Assembly: GCA_946183915.1 (NCBI GenBank)
Contig: CAMHDJ010000027.1
Location: 1-36,537, forward strand
Length of the DNA stretch: 36,537 nucleotides
From: an uncultured Bacteroidales bacterium
Lineage (GTDB): Bacteria > Bacteroidota > Bacteroidia > Bacteroidales > P3
Reading direction: 5' to 3'
This document shows, one piece after another, positions 1 to 7,190 of this stretch. How positions within the stretch are numbered: position 1 is the stretch's first letter; each line of letters opens with the position of its first letter. The notes under the pieces were generated by a model that was not told where the DNA came from, made no database searches, and saw nothing but the letters and a program-made list of their open reading frames with translations. The position numbers and the translations under genes are program-made.

Positions 1-355
1 GGAAGACGAGCGAGAGGCCTTCCTTCAGGTGCAGGGTCAGCTCGTTGCAGTGGTTGCGCATCGTGGCCTGCCGGCTGAAAGGCGAGGCTACGACCTCGTC
101 GACCGTGCGGCGCGTGACCTTCCGAACGGTCATCTTGTCGAACGACTGTTCCCCTTGAATGTATTCAAGGTCAATGAACGTGGGACGCAACAACTGTACA
201 CTGTCGTAATAGACGTAATACCCAAACGATACGCCGTCGGACACAATGTGCGTCACCAGCCGCCCGTCGGGCGAGGCGAGGGTGAACGACCGCTCCCGAG
301 CCGAGGTTGCCACTGACAGCACCAGCAAAAAAATTATCGTATACAGTTTTTTCAT
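1..355 (-). CDS. GH97 family glycosidase, N-terminal part (cut by window edge)
   Basis: The frame opens with ATG at 355 and is still open at the window start, so only about 118 residues are visible. It begins with a signal peptide (MKKLYTIIFLLVLSVATSA), so the product is exported. The mature part reads SFTLASPDGRLVTHIVSDG and later ATMRNHCNELTLHL. Both motifs match the N-terminal beta-sandwich domain of the complete GH97 at 2939-5389 (SPDGRLAAHFWLADG and ANIRNHNNELAVTL). GH97 enzymes are periplasmic exo-alpha-glucosidases or alpha-galactosidases of Bacteroidetes. The catalytic domain lies outside the window, so mechanism and substrate cannot be judged. A well-formed Bacteroides-type promoter lies about 80 bp upstream (437-469). 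Family assignment is fairly sure; activity is not. Confidence 0.8.
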   Translation of the reverse strand, partial: MKKLYTIIFLLVLSVATSARERSFTLASPDGRLVTHIVSDGVSFGYYVYYDSVQLLRPTFIDLEYIQGEQSFDKMTVRKVTRRTVDEVVASPFSRQATMRNHCNELTLHLKEGLSLVF

Positions 356-436
356 ATTCCAAGTAATTCTCTAACTATTCTATATACTCACCTCATTCAA
401 CAATAATAATGTAATGAATCCCCCCTTCGTTTATGG

Positions 437-469
437 TGCAAAGTTACGAAAGTTGAACGACATGGCAAA
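437..469 (-). promoter_or_regulatory. Bacteroides-type promoter for the GH97 gene at 1-355
   Basis: On the minus strand, TTTG (466-469), a 19-bp spacer and TAACTTTG (439-446) match the Bacteroides -33/-7 consensus (TTTG-N19-21-TAnnTTTG). The predicted start, near 431, gives a leader of about 75 nt before the ATG at 355. Confidence 0.75.
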
Positions 470-642
470 ATTTATTTTGACATGTCCGAAATGAAGTAAT
501 ACCCACGGAGTGAAAGTTACGGAAGTCGAGAGCAGAAGAAGTTTTCTTATTTTGCCGAGATGAAGCAACTTGGACGAAGTCAAATGAAGTAACGCTGGCA
601 TAAAACAAAGGCACACATTTTTCGCGAGATACGGAAAAATAA

Positions 643-674
643 TTTGCCCATATCGGAAAATGTGTGTATTTTTG
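643..674 (+). promoter_or_regulatory. Bacteroides-type promoter reading toward 1015
   Basis: TTTG (643-646), a 20-bp spacer and TATTTTTG (667-674), followed by CA, match the -33/-7 consensus very well. Transcription would begin near 681 and run through the inverted repeat at 758-871 before reaching the next gene at 1015. This leaves an unusually long leader of about 330 nt, or a separate small RNA. Confidence 0.75.
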
Positions 675-757
675 CACCGACAAACAAAATGAATAGATAC
701 ATGTAGAAAAAAAAAGCCAAAAAGCATAACATATTGAGCTGACGCTCTTGTTCTCGT

Positions 758-871
758 AATTGCAAAGTCTGGAAAACTAACCAATGGGTGAGAATAAGAT
801 GGCGAAAGTTCGCGCATGGGCGTGAATTCTTTCCCCTTATTTACCCACAGGTATTCCAGACACCCGCAATT
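758..871 (+). repeat. Large imperfect inverted repeat in the leader upstream of 1015
   Basis: The left arm (758-808) begins AATTGC, then GTCTGGAA, TGGGTGAGAATAAG and GCGAAAG. The right arm (829-871) is its near reverse complement, containing CTTTCCCC, CTTATTTACCCA, TTCCAGAC and GCAATT. A 20-nt loop separates the arms. As RNA it would fold into one long irregular stem. The rest of the 356-1014 gap holds the two promoters, purine-rich degenerate words (ATGAAGTAA, GAAGTTACG type), a GAGC-TGAC-GCTC mini-hairpin at 736-747, and a GCTTCCTGCT/AGCAGGGAAGC hairpin at 938-970. I see no convincing gene in it; the predicted translations on both strands are low complexity. Confidence 0.6.
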
Positions 872-1014
872 CAAATAAGGGACTTATTGTTCAAAGAATT
901 TGCGCCTTTCTTCATGCCCCTTATTTCCCCAACAACAGCTTCCTGCTCAATAAACAATAAGCAGGGAAGCCGAAAACTGCATCATAGAGTAGGCATTGTT
1001 TAAATATTTTCGGT

Positions 1015-1674
1015 ATGAACAGTATTAATTTTGAACCATGGGTGGGCAAAAACTACGCTACTACGGGGTATCATGGAAAGAAAATCCTCGTGCTCGGCGA
1101 AAGTCATTATTGTGACAAAGAGCTTGCCAAGGGAGGACGATGCTATCCAACATGCAAAAAAGAACAGATGGATAAAGCATGTTTTTCGCAAACACATGAT
1201 GTTGTACAGGAAGCCGTGTATGAATATAATGGTCAGCCGTATTTGAGGTGTTTTGTCACTTTAGAACGTGCTGTGACAGGGAAAGAACTGTCGCAACAGG
1301 AGCGTGAGGATTTTTGGCAAAGTGTAATATTCTACAACTACATCCAGTATGCAGTAACGCGCCCAGGAGAATCACCTAATAACGAGTATTGGGGTAAATC
1401 CGAAAAAGCATTCGTGGAATTGTTAGAGTATTATATGCCTGATTACATCATCGTATGGGGCGCCCGCTTGTACAATGGCCTGCCTGACCTTGGAGGCCAC
1501 GCATTAAAGTTAAATGTCTCTGATGAATATACAGCTGATGTTTGGATTTATCCCATTCATGGTAAGAATATTCCAGCACTAAAAATCTATCACCCAAGCA
1601 TGCCAAGAGGTAAAAACTGGCACTTTTGGCACGAAGTGATTGCAAAGTATTTAGATACGTCCCTAATTATATAA
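1015..1674 (+). CDS. Uracil-DNA-glycosylase-fold-like protein of unknown function
   Basis: A 219-residue soluble protein without signal peptide or membrane segment. Two patterns recall the uracil-DNA glycosylase superfamily. An N-terminal strand ends in a polar loop (KKILVLGESHY, residues about 22-32), in the place of the UDG water-activating motif. A C-terminal strand is followed by HPS (KIYHPSMPRGKNW), like the DNA-intercalating HPS loop. Between them, PDYIIVWGARLYNGLP resembles a core strand and helix. A Cys-rich patch (GGRCYPTCKKEQ) lies near residues 40-52. Family membership is inferred from motif placement only. The gene is AT-rich compared with the rest of the window, follows a long structured leader, and may be cotranscribed with the gene at 1738. 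A role in repair or defence is possible but unproven. Confidence 0.5.
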   Translation: MNSINFEPWVGKNYATTGYHGKKILVLGESHYCDKELAKGGRCYPTCKKEQMDKACFSQTHDVVQEAVYEYNGQPYLRCFVTLERAVTGKELSQQEREDFWQSVIFYNYIQYAVTRPGESPNNEYWGKSEKAFVELLEYYMPDYIIVWGARLYNGLPDLGGHALKLNVSDEYTADVWIYPIHGKNIPALKIYHPSMPRGKNWHFWHEVIAKYLDTSLII

Positions 1675-1737
1675 AAAAAGTCGTACAGTTAAACAAATAA
1701 AGGAAATGTCCTTGTTATCAGTAAAAAATGTAACAAT

Positions 1738-2883
1738 ATGAAACACATAAAAACAGCAGCAGTTATACTATTGTTGATGGTGGTCACCATCCCTGCAAGT
1801 GCACAGAATATCAAAACATACAATGGTCCTATGTCGGAACCAGATTGGCTCACCGACTTAATTGACGATGAGTATACTTGGAATTGTAAAGGTAGTTACT
1901 CTTACTACGAGGATGCTCAAGAAAACAGAATAATCCATGGAAAGTTTTCTATGAATTATGTCTGGTTTAATTCAGTGAATATTACCGGTAGCTATACTCA
2001 TGGGAGACGAAATGGGTTGTGGACAATGAAGATAATTGGTGATGATAATGTGAAAGTCATCAAACAATACACATTCCAATATAAAAACGGTGTACTCAAT
2101 GGCCCATTTTCTTACAAAAGTGACGATCGCTTGATAACAGGTACATTCTCCAATGGGATCATGAGCGGTACTTATAAAGATATATTTGTTTGTTTGGATG
2201 GAGGAAACATCACGGAATCAGGACCGTTAGATTCCGAAGGCAGGCCTCATGGAGTATGGACGGCTGTACGCAGAGGTGGTGAATATGCACCCTACGATGA
2301 AACAATATTATACTATCACGGTTGCATTGTTTTCAGCCGAAAAAAGGACCTCTCTTCAGGTAAAATAACCAACGATATTCAAATCTCTCCAACCATACAA
2401 ACCTCTTCTGACATTTTAAAAATACATGATACCATAATCGATGGCTCTGGGTTTGTAAATGTAGGCGGGGTTATCTGTAGTATTGTACATCGTAGTCGAG
2501 CGTGGATGTCGGAACATCCTCTTGACAAAATATACCCAAACATCAAGAATTGGGATGTTGAGTTCGTCCGTATAACATCCAATTCAGGACAGAATTTAGA
2601 ACCTGAATTTGTCGGTGGAGTGTCGGCACTAAACAAATACATTAAAAATCACCTTCGTTACCCACAAATCGCCAAAGACAACGATCTAACTGGTGAGGTT
2701 ATAGTTTCATTCTTTGTGGAACCTGATGGGACGCTCACTGACATAAAAGTAAAGAGAGATATTGGTGGTGGATGTGGTGCAGAAGCAGTACGGTTAGTGA
2801 AATCAATGCCGAAATGGAAGCCAGGTAAAAACCAAGTGGAACGAAAGCCATACACCTTAATAGTACCATTCTTTTTAAAATAA
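1738..2883 (+). CDS. Secreted protein with MORN-like repeats and C-terminal TonB domain
   Basis: A 381-residue protein with a signal peptide (MKHIKTAAVILLLMVVTIPASAQ). Residues about 50-210 contain repeated short beta-hairpin units of the type GSYTHGRRNGLWTM, YKNGVLNGPFSY and EGRPHGVWTAV, as in MORN/YwqK-type repeats. Residues 289-381 form a TonB C-terminal domain (PEFVGGVSALNKYIKNHLRYP, then GEVIVSFFVEPDG, then KWKPGKNQ and VPFFLK). Such domains normally contact outer-membrane receptors. Here there is no N-terminal anchor and no ExbB/ExbD neighbour, so this is a periplasmic or surface TonB-C protein rather than a classic energy transducer. The 63-bp gap to the gene at 1015 and shared orientation suggest a two-gene unit. 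It is AT-rich relative to the chromosome around it. Confidence 0.75.
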   Translation: MKHIKTAAVILLLMVVTIPASAQNIKTYNGPMSEPDWLTDLIDDEYTWNCKGSYSYYEDAQENRIIHGKFSMNYVWFNSVNITGSYTHGRRNGLWTMKIIGDDNVKVIKQYTFQYKNGVLNGPFSYKSDDRLITGTFSNGIMSGTYKDIFVCLDGGNITESGPLDSEGRPHGVWTAVRRGGEYAPYDETILYYHGCIVFSRKKDLSSGKITNDIQISPTIQTSSDILKIHDTIIDGSGFVNVGGVICSIVHRSRAWMSEHPLDKIYPNIKNWDVEFVRITSNSGQNLEPEFVGGVSALNKYIKNHLRYPQIAKDNDLTGEVIVSFFVEPDGTLTDIKVKRDIGGGCGAEAVRLVKSMPKWKPGKNQVERKPYTLIVPFFLK

Positions 2884-2938
2884 GAAACTTCACTCATCCG
2901 TCCAACTACGAGGTTCAGCACGAAGATGATATGGGCAA

Positions 2939-5389
2939 TTACCGCTCCCTAATGCTCACGGCGAAGCCGCCGCAGGGTGCCATGCGGAGCTTCAGCTTGC
3001 TTTTGCTGGTGACTTTCTTCTTGGTGATGGTGTATGCCTTGGGGTTGTAGCCCTCGGCGCGGGCGGCTTCCCAGCCAATATGCACATCCGACACGTAGCC
3101 GCTGGCGTCCTTGGCGTCGGCGTAGATGGTGGCCTCGTACTTCACGCCGGGCTTCAGGAAGTCGAGCCGTACCTCCACCTCGCGGGCCTGCTCGTCGGTG
3201 ACGCCGCCGACGTACCAGGTGTCGAGGGGCTTTAATGCGTTAATGTGTGAATGCGTTAATGCGTTAGTGTCTTCTATGCCATAGACGAAGCGGGCGGTGT
3301 TGCTGATGACACCTTTCTTGCCGTCGGCGAGGGTGCCCACACCGTCGGCGGCGAGGTTGAGGGTGGAGGTCTTCGGGTGGCGGGCGGTGACGATATAGTC
3401 GCCCGGCTCGGCGTAGAGGTAGATGCTGGTGTCCCAGTCGACGGCCACATCCTTGATGAACTGGAAGGCGTCCATGTGGGGCTCGTAGTGCTCGGGGAAG
3501 TCGGCGGCCATCTGCAGCGGCGAGTAGAAGGTGACGTAGAGACCCAGCTGGTTGCAGATGGTGTGGCGCATCAGGTCTTTGTTCCACAGGGCGTTCTTCT
3601 CCATATCGGTCTCGAAGATGCCGGGCGTGTAGTCCATCGGGCCGCCCTGCAATCGTGTGAAGGGCAGGATGGTGGTGTGGCCGGGTAGGATGCGGCCGCG
3701 GAACTCGGTGCCCATGGCGCTCTCGTTGCCAATCATATTGGGCCACGTGCGGCACAGGCCCGTCGGGCGCACCGCTTCGTGGGCATTGACCATAATCTTG
3801 TGCTTCGCCGCCTCGACGATGGCGCGGTGGTAGTGGTTGATGATGGGCTGGCTGTAGTGGTGCTCGCCGTGGGGCACAATGCGGCCCACATAGCCGCTCT
3901 TCACGGCGTCGTAGCCATACTTGTTCATCAGGTTGTAGGCCGGCTCCATGAAGCGCTCGTAGTTCGACACCGACGAGCTGCTCTCGTGGTGCATGATGAG
4001 GCGGATGCCCTTGCGGTGGGCATATTCGTTGAGTGCCGGCAGGTCAAAGTCGGGATAGGGGGTCTGGAAGTCGAAGACGTAGTCCTTGTCCTTGCCGTAC
4101 CAGTCCTCCCAGCCGATGTTCCAGCCCTCGATGAGGAGGGCGTCGAAGCCATGCTCGGCAGCGAAGTCGATGTAACGGCGCACATTGGCGTTGTTGGCCC
4201 CGTGGCGGCCGTGGGGATTGGCCTTGGTGTAGTCGGTGATGGCCCCTTGCAGCGACGGCGGCAGCGAGGGGTCACCCGGCAGACGCACCGAGGGGAAGTC
4301 GTTGGTGTAGCCCCAGGTGCTGTGGTCGCTGATCATCTCCCACCACACACCCATGTACTTCACCGGGTGGATCCAGCTGACGTCCTCCAGCGCGCAAGGC
4401 TCGTTGAGATTAAGTATCAAGCGCGAGCGCAACACATCGGTGGCGCTCTCGCAGACCTGGATTGTCCTCCAGGGAGAATAGCAGGGAGAAGTGAGACGAC
4501 CGACATAGCCCGTAGCATCAGGCGTGAGGTGCACTTTGAGAGTGGGTAGTGGATAGTGAGTAGTGGGTAGCGCCTGTCCACGAGTGCTCCCCACTATCCA
4601 CTCCCCACTATCCACTTGCAAATCGAGGTTCATCGTGGGGAAATCCAGCACGGCGGCCTCGTGGATGTTGATATAGAGGCCGTCGTCGGTCTTCATCTGA
4701 AGGGCGGTCTGCAGGCCTGTGTTGGAGAAGCTCTTCCACGGCCAGCCGCCGGTGAGGTGCGGATTGTCGTGCAGCTCGCGCACTTGGCTGAGGCGGCTCT
4801 GGGTGTAGTTGAACTCCTGTGTGTCGTAGTCGCCGGGGATCCACCACGCCGTGTGGTCGCCCGCCATGCGGAATTCCGTCAGCTCGTCGGTGAGCCAGAA
4901 GGTGACGAGGGAGTTATGAGTTAAGAATTCAGAGTTAAGAGTTGACGGGAACTCGTACCGGAATCCCAGGCCGTCGTCGTAGAGGCGGAAACGGACTATC
5001 ATCACCGAAGGTTTGTCCACCCGCTTGCCCCCGTGGTCGAGGTAGAAGTCCTGCTGCAGCGTCACCGCCAGCTCGTTGTTGTGGTTGCGGATGTTTGCCT
5101 CCTCGCCCCATACGGGGTGCCACACCTCGTCGAAAGAGCTGTGCTGCACGTGGCTCACGCTGAAGCCGCTGGCGAGGTCGCTCTTGCGCCACTCCAGTGT
5201 GAAGCCCATGCGCGAATCGCGCACCACCGCCCTGCCCTCGCGCTCCAGCGAGTACATCGGCCGGCCGCCATCGGCCAGCCAGAAATGCGCCGCCAGCCGC
5301 CCGTCAGGGCTGTGGACTGTCAGCGTGTCGGCCCCGTGGGCCATCCCGATGGCGGCCATGCAAGCCACCCATAGAAGCAACCTTTTCAT
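2939..5389 (-). CDS. GH97 alpha-glucosidase, inverting SusB type
   Basis: An 816-residue exported glycosidase with signal peptide MKRLLLWVACMAAIGMAHGA. An N-terminal beta-sandwich, a central (beta/alpha)8 barrel and a C-terminal beta-domain follow. Conserved glutamates align with SusB of B. thetaiotaomicron with constant spacing. E421, E469, E538, E556 and E562 correspond to SusB E391, E439, E508, E526 and E532 (a shift of 30 throughout). E244 corresponds to E194 once a roughly 20-residue insert is removed. The motif VKSGYVG lacks the Asp nucleophile of retaining GH97 galactosidases, which supports an inverting calcium-dependent alpha-glucosidase. The gene starts 9 bp after sstT, so the two are probably cotranscribed. 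It carries three different repeat-derived in-frame inserts (see the repeats at 3229, 4541 and 4911). The substrate is most likely alpha-glucan oligosaccharides, which is inference. Confidence 0.92.
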   Translation of the reverse strand: MKRLLLWVACMAAIGMAHGADTLTVHSPDGRLAAHFWLADGGRPMYSLEREGRAVVRDSRMGFTLEWRKSDLASGFSVSHVQHSSFDEVWHPVWGEEANIRNHNNELAVTLQQDFYLDHGGKRVDKPSVMIVRFRLYDDGLGFRYEFPSTLNSEFLTHNSLVTFWLTDELTEFRMAGDHTAWWIPGDYDTQEFNYTQSRLSQVRELHDNPHLTGGWPWKSFSNTGLQTALQMKTDDGLYINIHEAAVLDFPTMNLDLQVDSGEWIVGSTRGQALPTTHYPLPTLKVHLTPDATGYVGRLTSPCYSPWRTIQVCESATDVLRSRLILNLNEPCALEDVSWIHPVKYMGVWWEMISDHSTWGYTNDFPSVRLPGDPSLPPSLQGAITDYTKANPHGRHGANNANVRRYIDFAAEHGFDALLIEGWNIGWEDWYGKDKDYVFDFQTPYPDFDLPALNEYAHRKGIRLIMHHESSSSVSNYERFMEPAYNLMNKYGYDAVKSGYVGRIVPHGEHHYSQPIINHYHRAIVEAAKHKIMVNAHEAVRPTGLCRTWPNMIGNESAMGTEFRGRILPGHTTILPFTRLQGGPMDYTPGIFETDMEKNALWNKDLMRHTICNQLGLYVTFYSPLQMAADFPEHYEPHMDAFQFIKDVAVDWDTSIYLYAEPGDYIVTARHPKTSTLNLAADGVGTLADGKKGVISNTARFVYGIEDTNALTHSHINALKPLDTWYVGGVTDEQAREVEVRLDFLKPGVKYEATIYADAKDASGYVSDVHIGWEAARAEGYNPKAYTITKKKVTSKSKLKLRMAPCGGFAVSIRER
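3229..3273 (-). repeat. In-frame word repeat (GCGTTAATG type) inside GH97
   Basis: Three near-copies of GCGTTAATG/TGAATGCGTTAATG give the peptide TNALTHSHINALK between the strands VYGIED and PLDTWYVGGV. The words are low-complexity and foreign to the surrounding GC-rich codons. Reading frame is preserved. Confidence 0.6.
4541..4618 (-). repeat. In-frame palindromic insert, family A, inside GH97
   Basis: The arms GTGGGTAGTGGATAGTGAGT and CCCCACTATCCACTCCCCAC flank a short centre. On the coding strand this reads VDSGEWIVGS, a linker, then LPTTHYPLPT. The insert lies between residues about 258 and 283 and accounts for the extra 20 or so residues relative to SusB spacing. The same peptide pair occurs in the NUDIX gene (15034-15132), and the second half occurs in the glycosyltransferase (23866-23901). 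Confidence 0.8.
4911..4946 (-). repeat. In-frame word repeat (GAGTTAAGAATT type) inside GH97
   Basis: The words gagttatgagttaagaattc and gagttaagagttgac encode STLNSEFLTHNSL within the N-terminal domain. The same words form the intergenic spacers before lepB (18978-19009) and after the polymerase gene (26186-26231). Confidence 0.6.
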
Positions 5390-5398
5390 ATCTCTAGA

Positions 5399-6640
5399 TT
5401 AATTTTCCAATGCTTGATTCCGCTTTCGCCGGTCGTACAGCTCGGCCGTGGCCGTGAAGAAAGCGTCGCCGCTGCTGTTGAGGGCTGTCTCCACCGAGTC
5501 CTGTATGACGCCCACGATGAAGCCCACGGCCACGGCCTGCATGGCCACGTCGTTCGGTATGCCGAAGAACGAGCAGGCCATCGGGATCAGCAGCAGGCTC
5601 CCGCCGGCCACCCCCGAGGCACCGCAGGCGCCCAGCGTGGCTATGATGCCCAGGAAGAGGGCCGAGCCAAAGCTGACGTCGATGCCCAGCGTGTGGGCCA
5701 CCGCCAGCGAGAATACCGTGATCGTCACCGCCGCGCCGTCCATGTTGATCGTGGCTCCCAGCGGGATGCTCACCGAGTAGAACTCCTCCTCCAGCCCCAG
5801 CTTCTTGCACAGCGACATGTTGATCGGTATGTTGGCCGCCGAGCTCCGCGTGAAGAAAGCCTGCAATCCGCTCTCCTTCAGGCAGGTGAACAGCAGCGGA
5901 TAGGGATTGCGACGCAGCAGCACAAACGAGATCAGCGGGTTGAACACGAAGGTGTTGACCAGCATGCAGCCCACCAACAGGAGCAGCAGGTGCCCGTAAG
6001 TGGCAAAGACCGACAGGCCGTTCGTGCTCACCGTCGTGAACACCAGGCCCATGATGCCGAAGGGCGCAAACTGGATGACCCACTTGACCACCCGCGACAC
6101 CACGTCGCTCAGGTCCTGCACCACCTGCACCGTGGCCCGCGAGGCGGTGGTCTTCAGCGCCACTCCGAGGATGACGCTCCAGAAGAGGATGGCTATATAG
6201 TTGGCGCCCGCCACGGCCGACACCGGGTTGCCCACCATGTTGGTCAGCAGGTTGGTGAAGACATCGGCCAGCGACACCGTCGAGCCGCCCGCCGTCGCGG
6301 CCCCCACGCCCTCGAGCTGCAGCGTCACCGGGAAGAGCGCACTCCCCACCACGGCACACAGCGCCGCGATGAAGGTCGACAGCAGGTAGATGGCCACCAG
6401 CACACCAAACCTGCGCCCCAGGCCGCCGCCGGCACGCGCCACCGACGACACCACCAGCACCGTCACCAGCACCGGCGCAATGCCCTTCAGGGCGCTGACA
6501 AACATCTGTCCCAGTATTCCCACCGCCGTCCAGCGCGGCACCGTCAGCCCCAGCACCAGACCCACGGCCAAACCCACCAAAATACGAACCACCAGGCTCG
6601 TCTCCACGTAGCGTTTCAGTATGATTTTCAGCTTGTTCAT
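5399..6640 (-). CDS. sstT: Na+/serine-threonine symporter SstT
   Basis: A 413-residue inner-membrane transporter of the dicarboxylate/amino acid:cation symporter family. It has eight or so hydrophobic helices, the re-entrant-loop signature FFTRSSAANIPIN (262-274), the substrate/Na+ motif NMDGAA (299-304), and GACGASGVAGGS (337-348). This combination and length fit SstT, which imports serine and threonine with sodium, rather than glutamate carriers. The start is the ATG at 6640, with a -7-like TATCTTTG (6668-6675) just upstream. The GH97 gene begins 9 bp downstream, an unexpected partner for an amino acid carrier; the pairing may simply reflect a shared promoter. Confidence 0.92.
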   Translation of the reverse strand: MNKLKIILKRYVETSLVVRILVGLAVGLVLGLTVPRWTAVGILGQMFVSALKGIAPVLVTVLVVSSVARAGGGLGRRFGVLVAIYLLSTFIAALCAVVGSALFPVTLQLEGVGAATAGGSTVSLADVFTNLLTNMVGNPVSAVAGANYIAILFWSVILGVALKTTASRATVQVVQDLSDVVSRVVKWVIQFAPFGIMGLVFTTVSTNGLSVFATYGHLLLLLVGCMLVNTFVFNPLISFVLLRRNPYPLLFTCLKESGLQAFFTRSSAANIPINMSLCKKLGLEEEFYSVSIPLGATINMDGAAVTITVFSLAVAHTLGIDVSFGSALFLGIIATLGACGASGVAGGSLLLIPMACSFFGIPNDVAMQAVAVGFIVGVIQDSVETALNSSGDAFFTATAELYDRRKRNQALEN

Positions 6641-6666
6641 TCCGTTTAGTATTGATTAGTCCTTCG

Positions 6667-6675
6667 GCAAAGATA
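6667..6675 (-). promoter_or_regulatory. -7 element for sstT-GH97
   Basis: TATCTTTGC on the minus strand matches the TAnnTTTG(C) element and lies 27 bp before the sstT start. No clear TTTG box is present 19-21 bp upstream. Confidence 0.5.
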
Positions 6676-6734
6676 CAAAAAAAGAGTGGATCTTGACAGC
6701 GAAATGGAGAACGATCCGTTCCGCACAAAGATCT

Positions 6735-6929
6735 TAACGGCGAATTACTCTAATTACTCTAAGCTACGCAGGCTTTTTTAACGGCGAATTATGCGAATTA
6801 CGCGAATGCTACGCAGGTTGATTTCAGCAAATTACTCGAATGGCCTGCGCAAGCATTCGAGTAATTCGCAAAACAAAAAGATAACCTAGCGACCTGCGTA
6901 GCTTCGTTAAATTCGAGTCATTCGCCGTT
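6735..6929 (+). repeat. Nested inverted-repeat element of AATTACTCGAAT words
   Basis: Two direct units (6735-6772 and 6780-6817) begin AACGGCGAATTA and end GCTACGCAGG. A unit in reverse orientation closes the element (6891-6929, CCTGCGTAGC through CATTCGCCGTT). In the centre lies a 13-bp perfect stem, AATTACTCGAATG (6830-6842) with CATTCGAGTAATT (6854-6866). The element sits between the sstT promoter and the 197-bp repeat. No gene is visible. Confidence 0.7.
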
Positions 6930-6933
6930 ACTT

Positions 6934-7130
6934 TAAATTTAAGTTAATTTAGGTAAAAAAATTAGATCGTGCACGATCTAATTTACACCTTTAAACCATT
7001 CTAAACGAGACATCTAAGGATCCGAAAGTGTGTCAACCATGCTGGAAAACTCGCAAAACGCTTACAGGGCAAGGGTTTTGCCCTGGTTTTAAGAGAGTCA
7101 TCAGGGAGTCATCAGGGAGTCATCAGGGAG
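6934..7130 (+). repeat. 197-bp dispersed repeat, copy 1
   Basis: It matches 17567-17763 without gaps, with about 17 mismatches by eye. It contains a perfect 26-bp palindrome (6959-6984, half-site AAATTAGATCGTG), a stem-loop CAGGGCAA-GGGTT-TTGCCCTG followed by GTTTT, and three 11-bp units of AGTCATCAGGG at its right end. No open frame spans it. Mismatches cluster in the middle, while the palindrome and right half are almost invariant. Confidence 0.85.
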
Positions 7131-7190
7131 AAGACTAGGAACCATGGGCATTTCAGAGGGGTGGACTCTCCCATGCTCTCCAGATGGACT

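Noticed and set aside
431-874. A 147-residue minus-strand frame and a 71-residue plus-strand frame (788-1003) in the leader region
   Set aside because: They run through the promoter and the inverted repeat, and have no domain or credible codon use. They are more likely by-products of a non-coding element.
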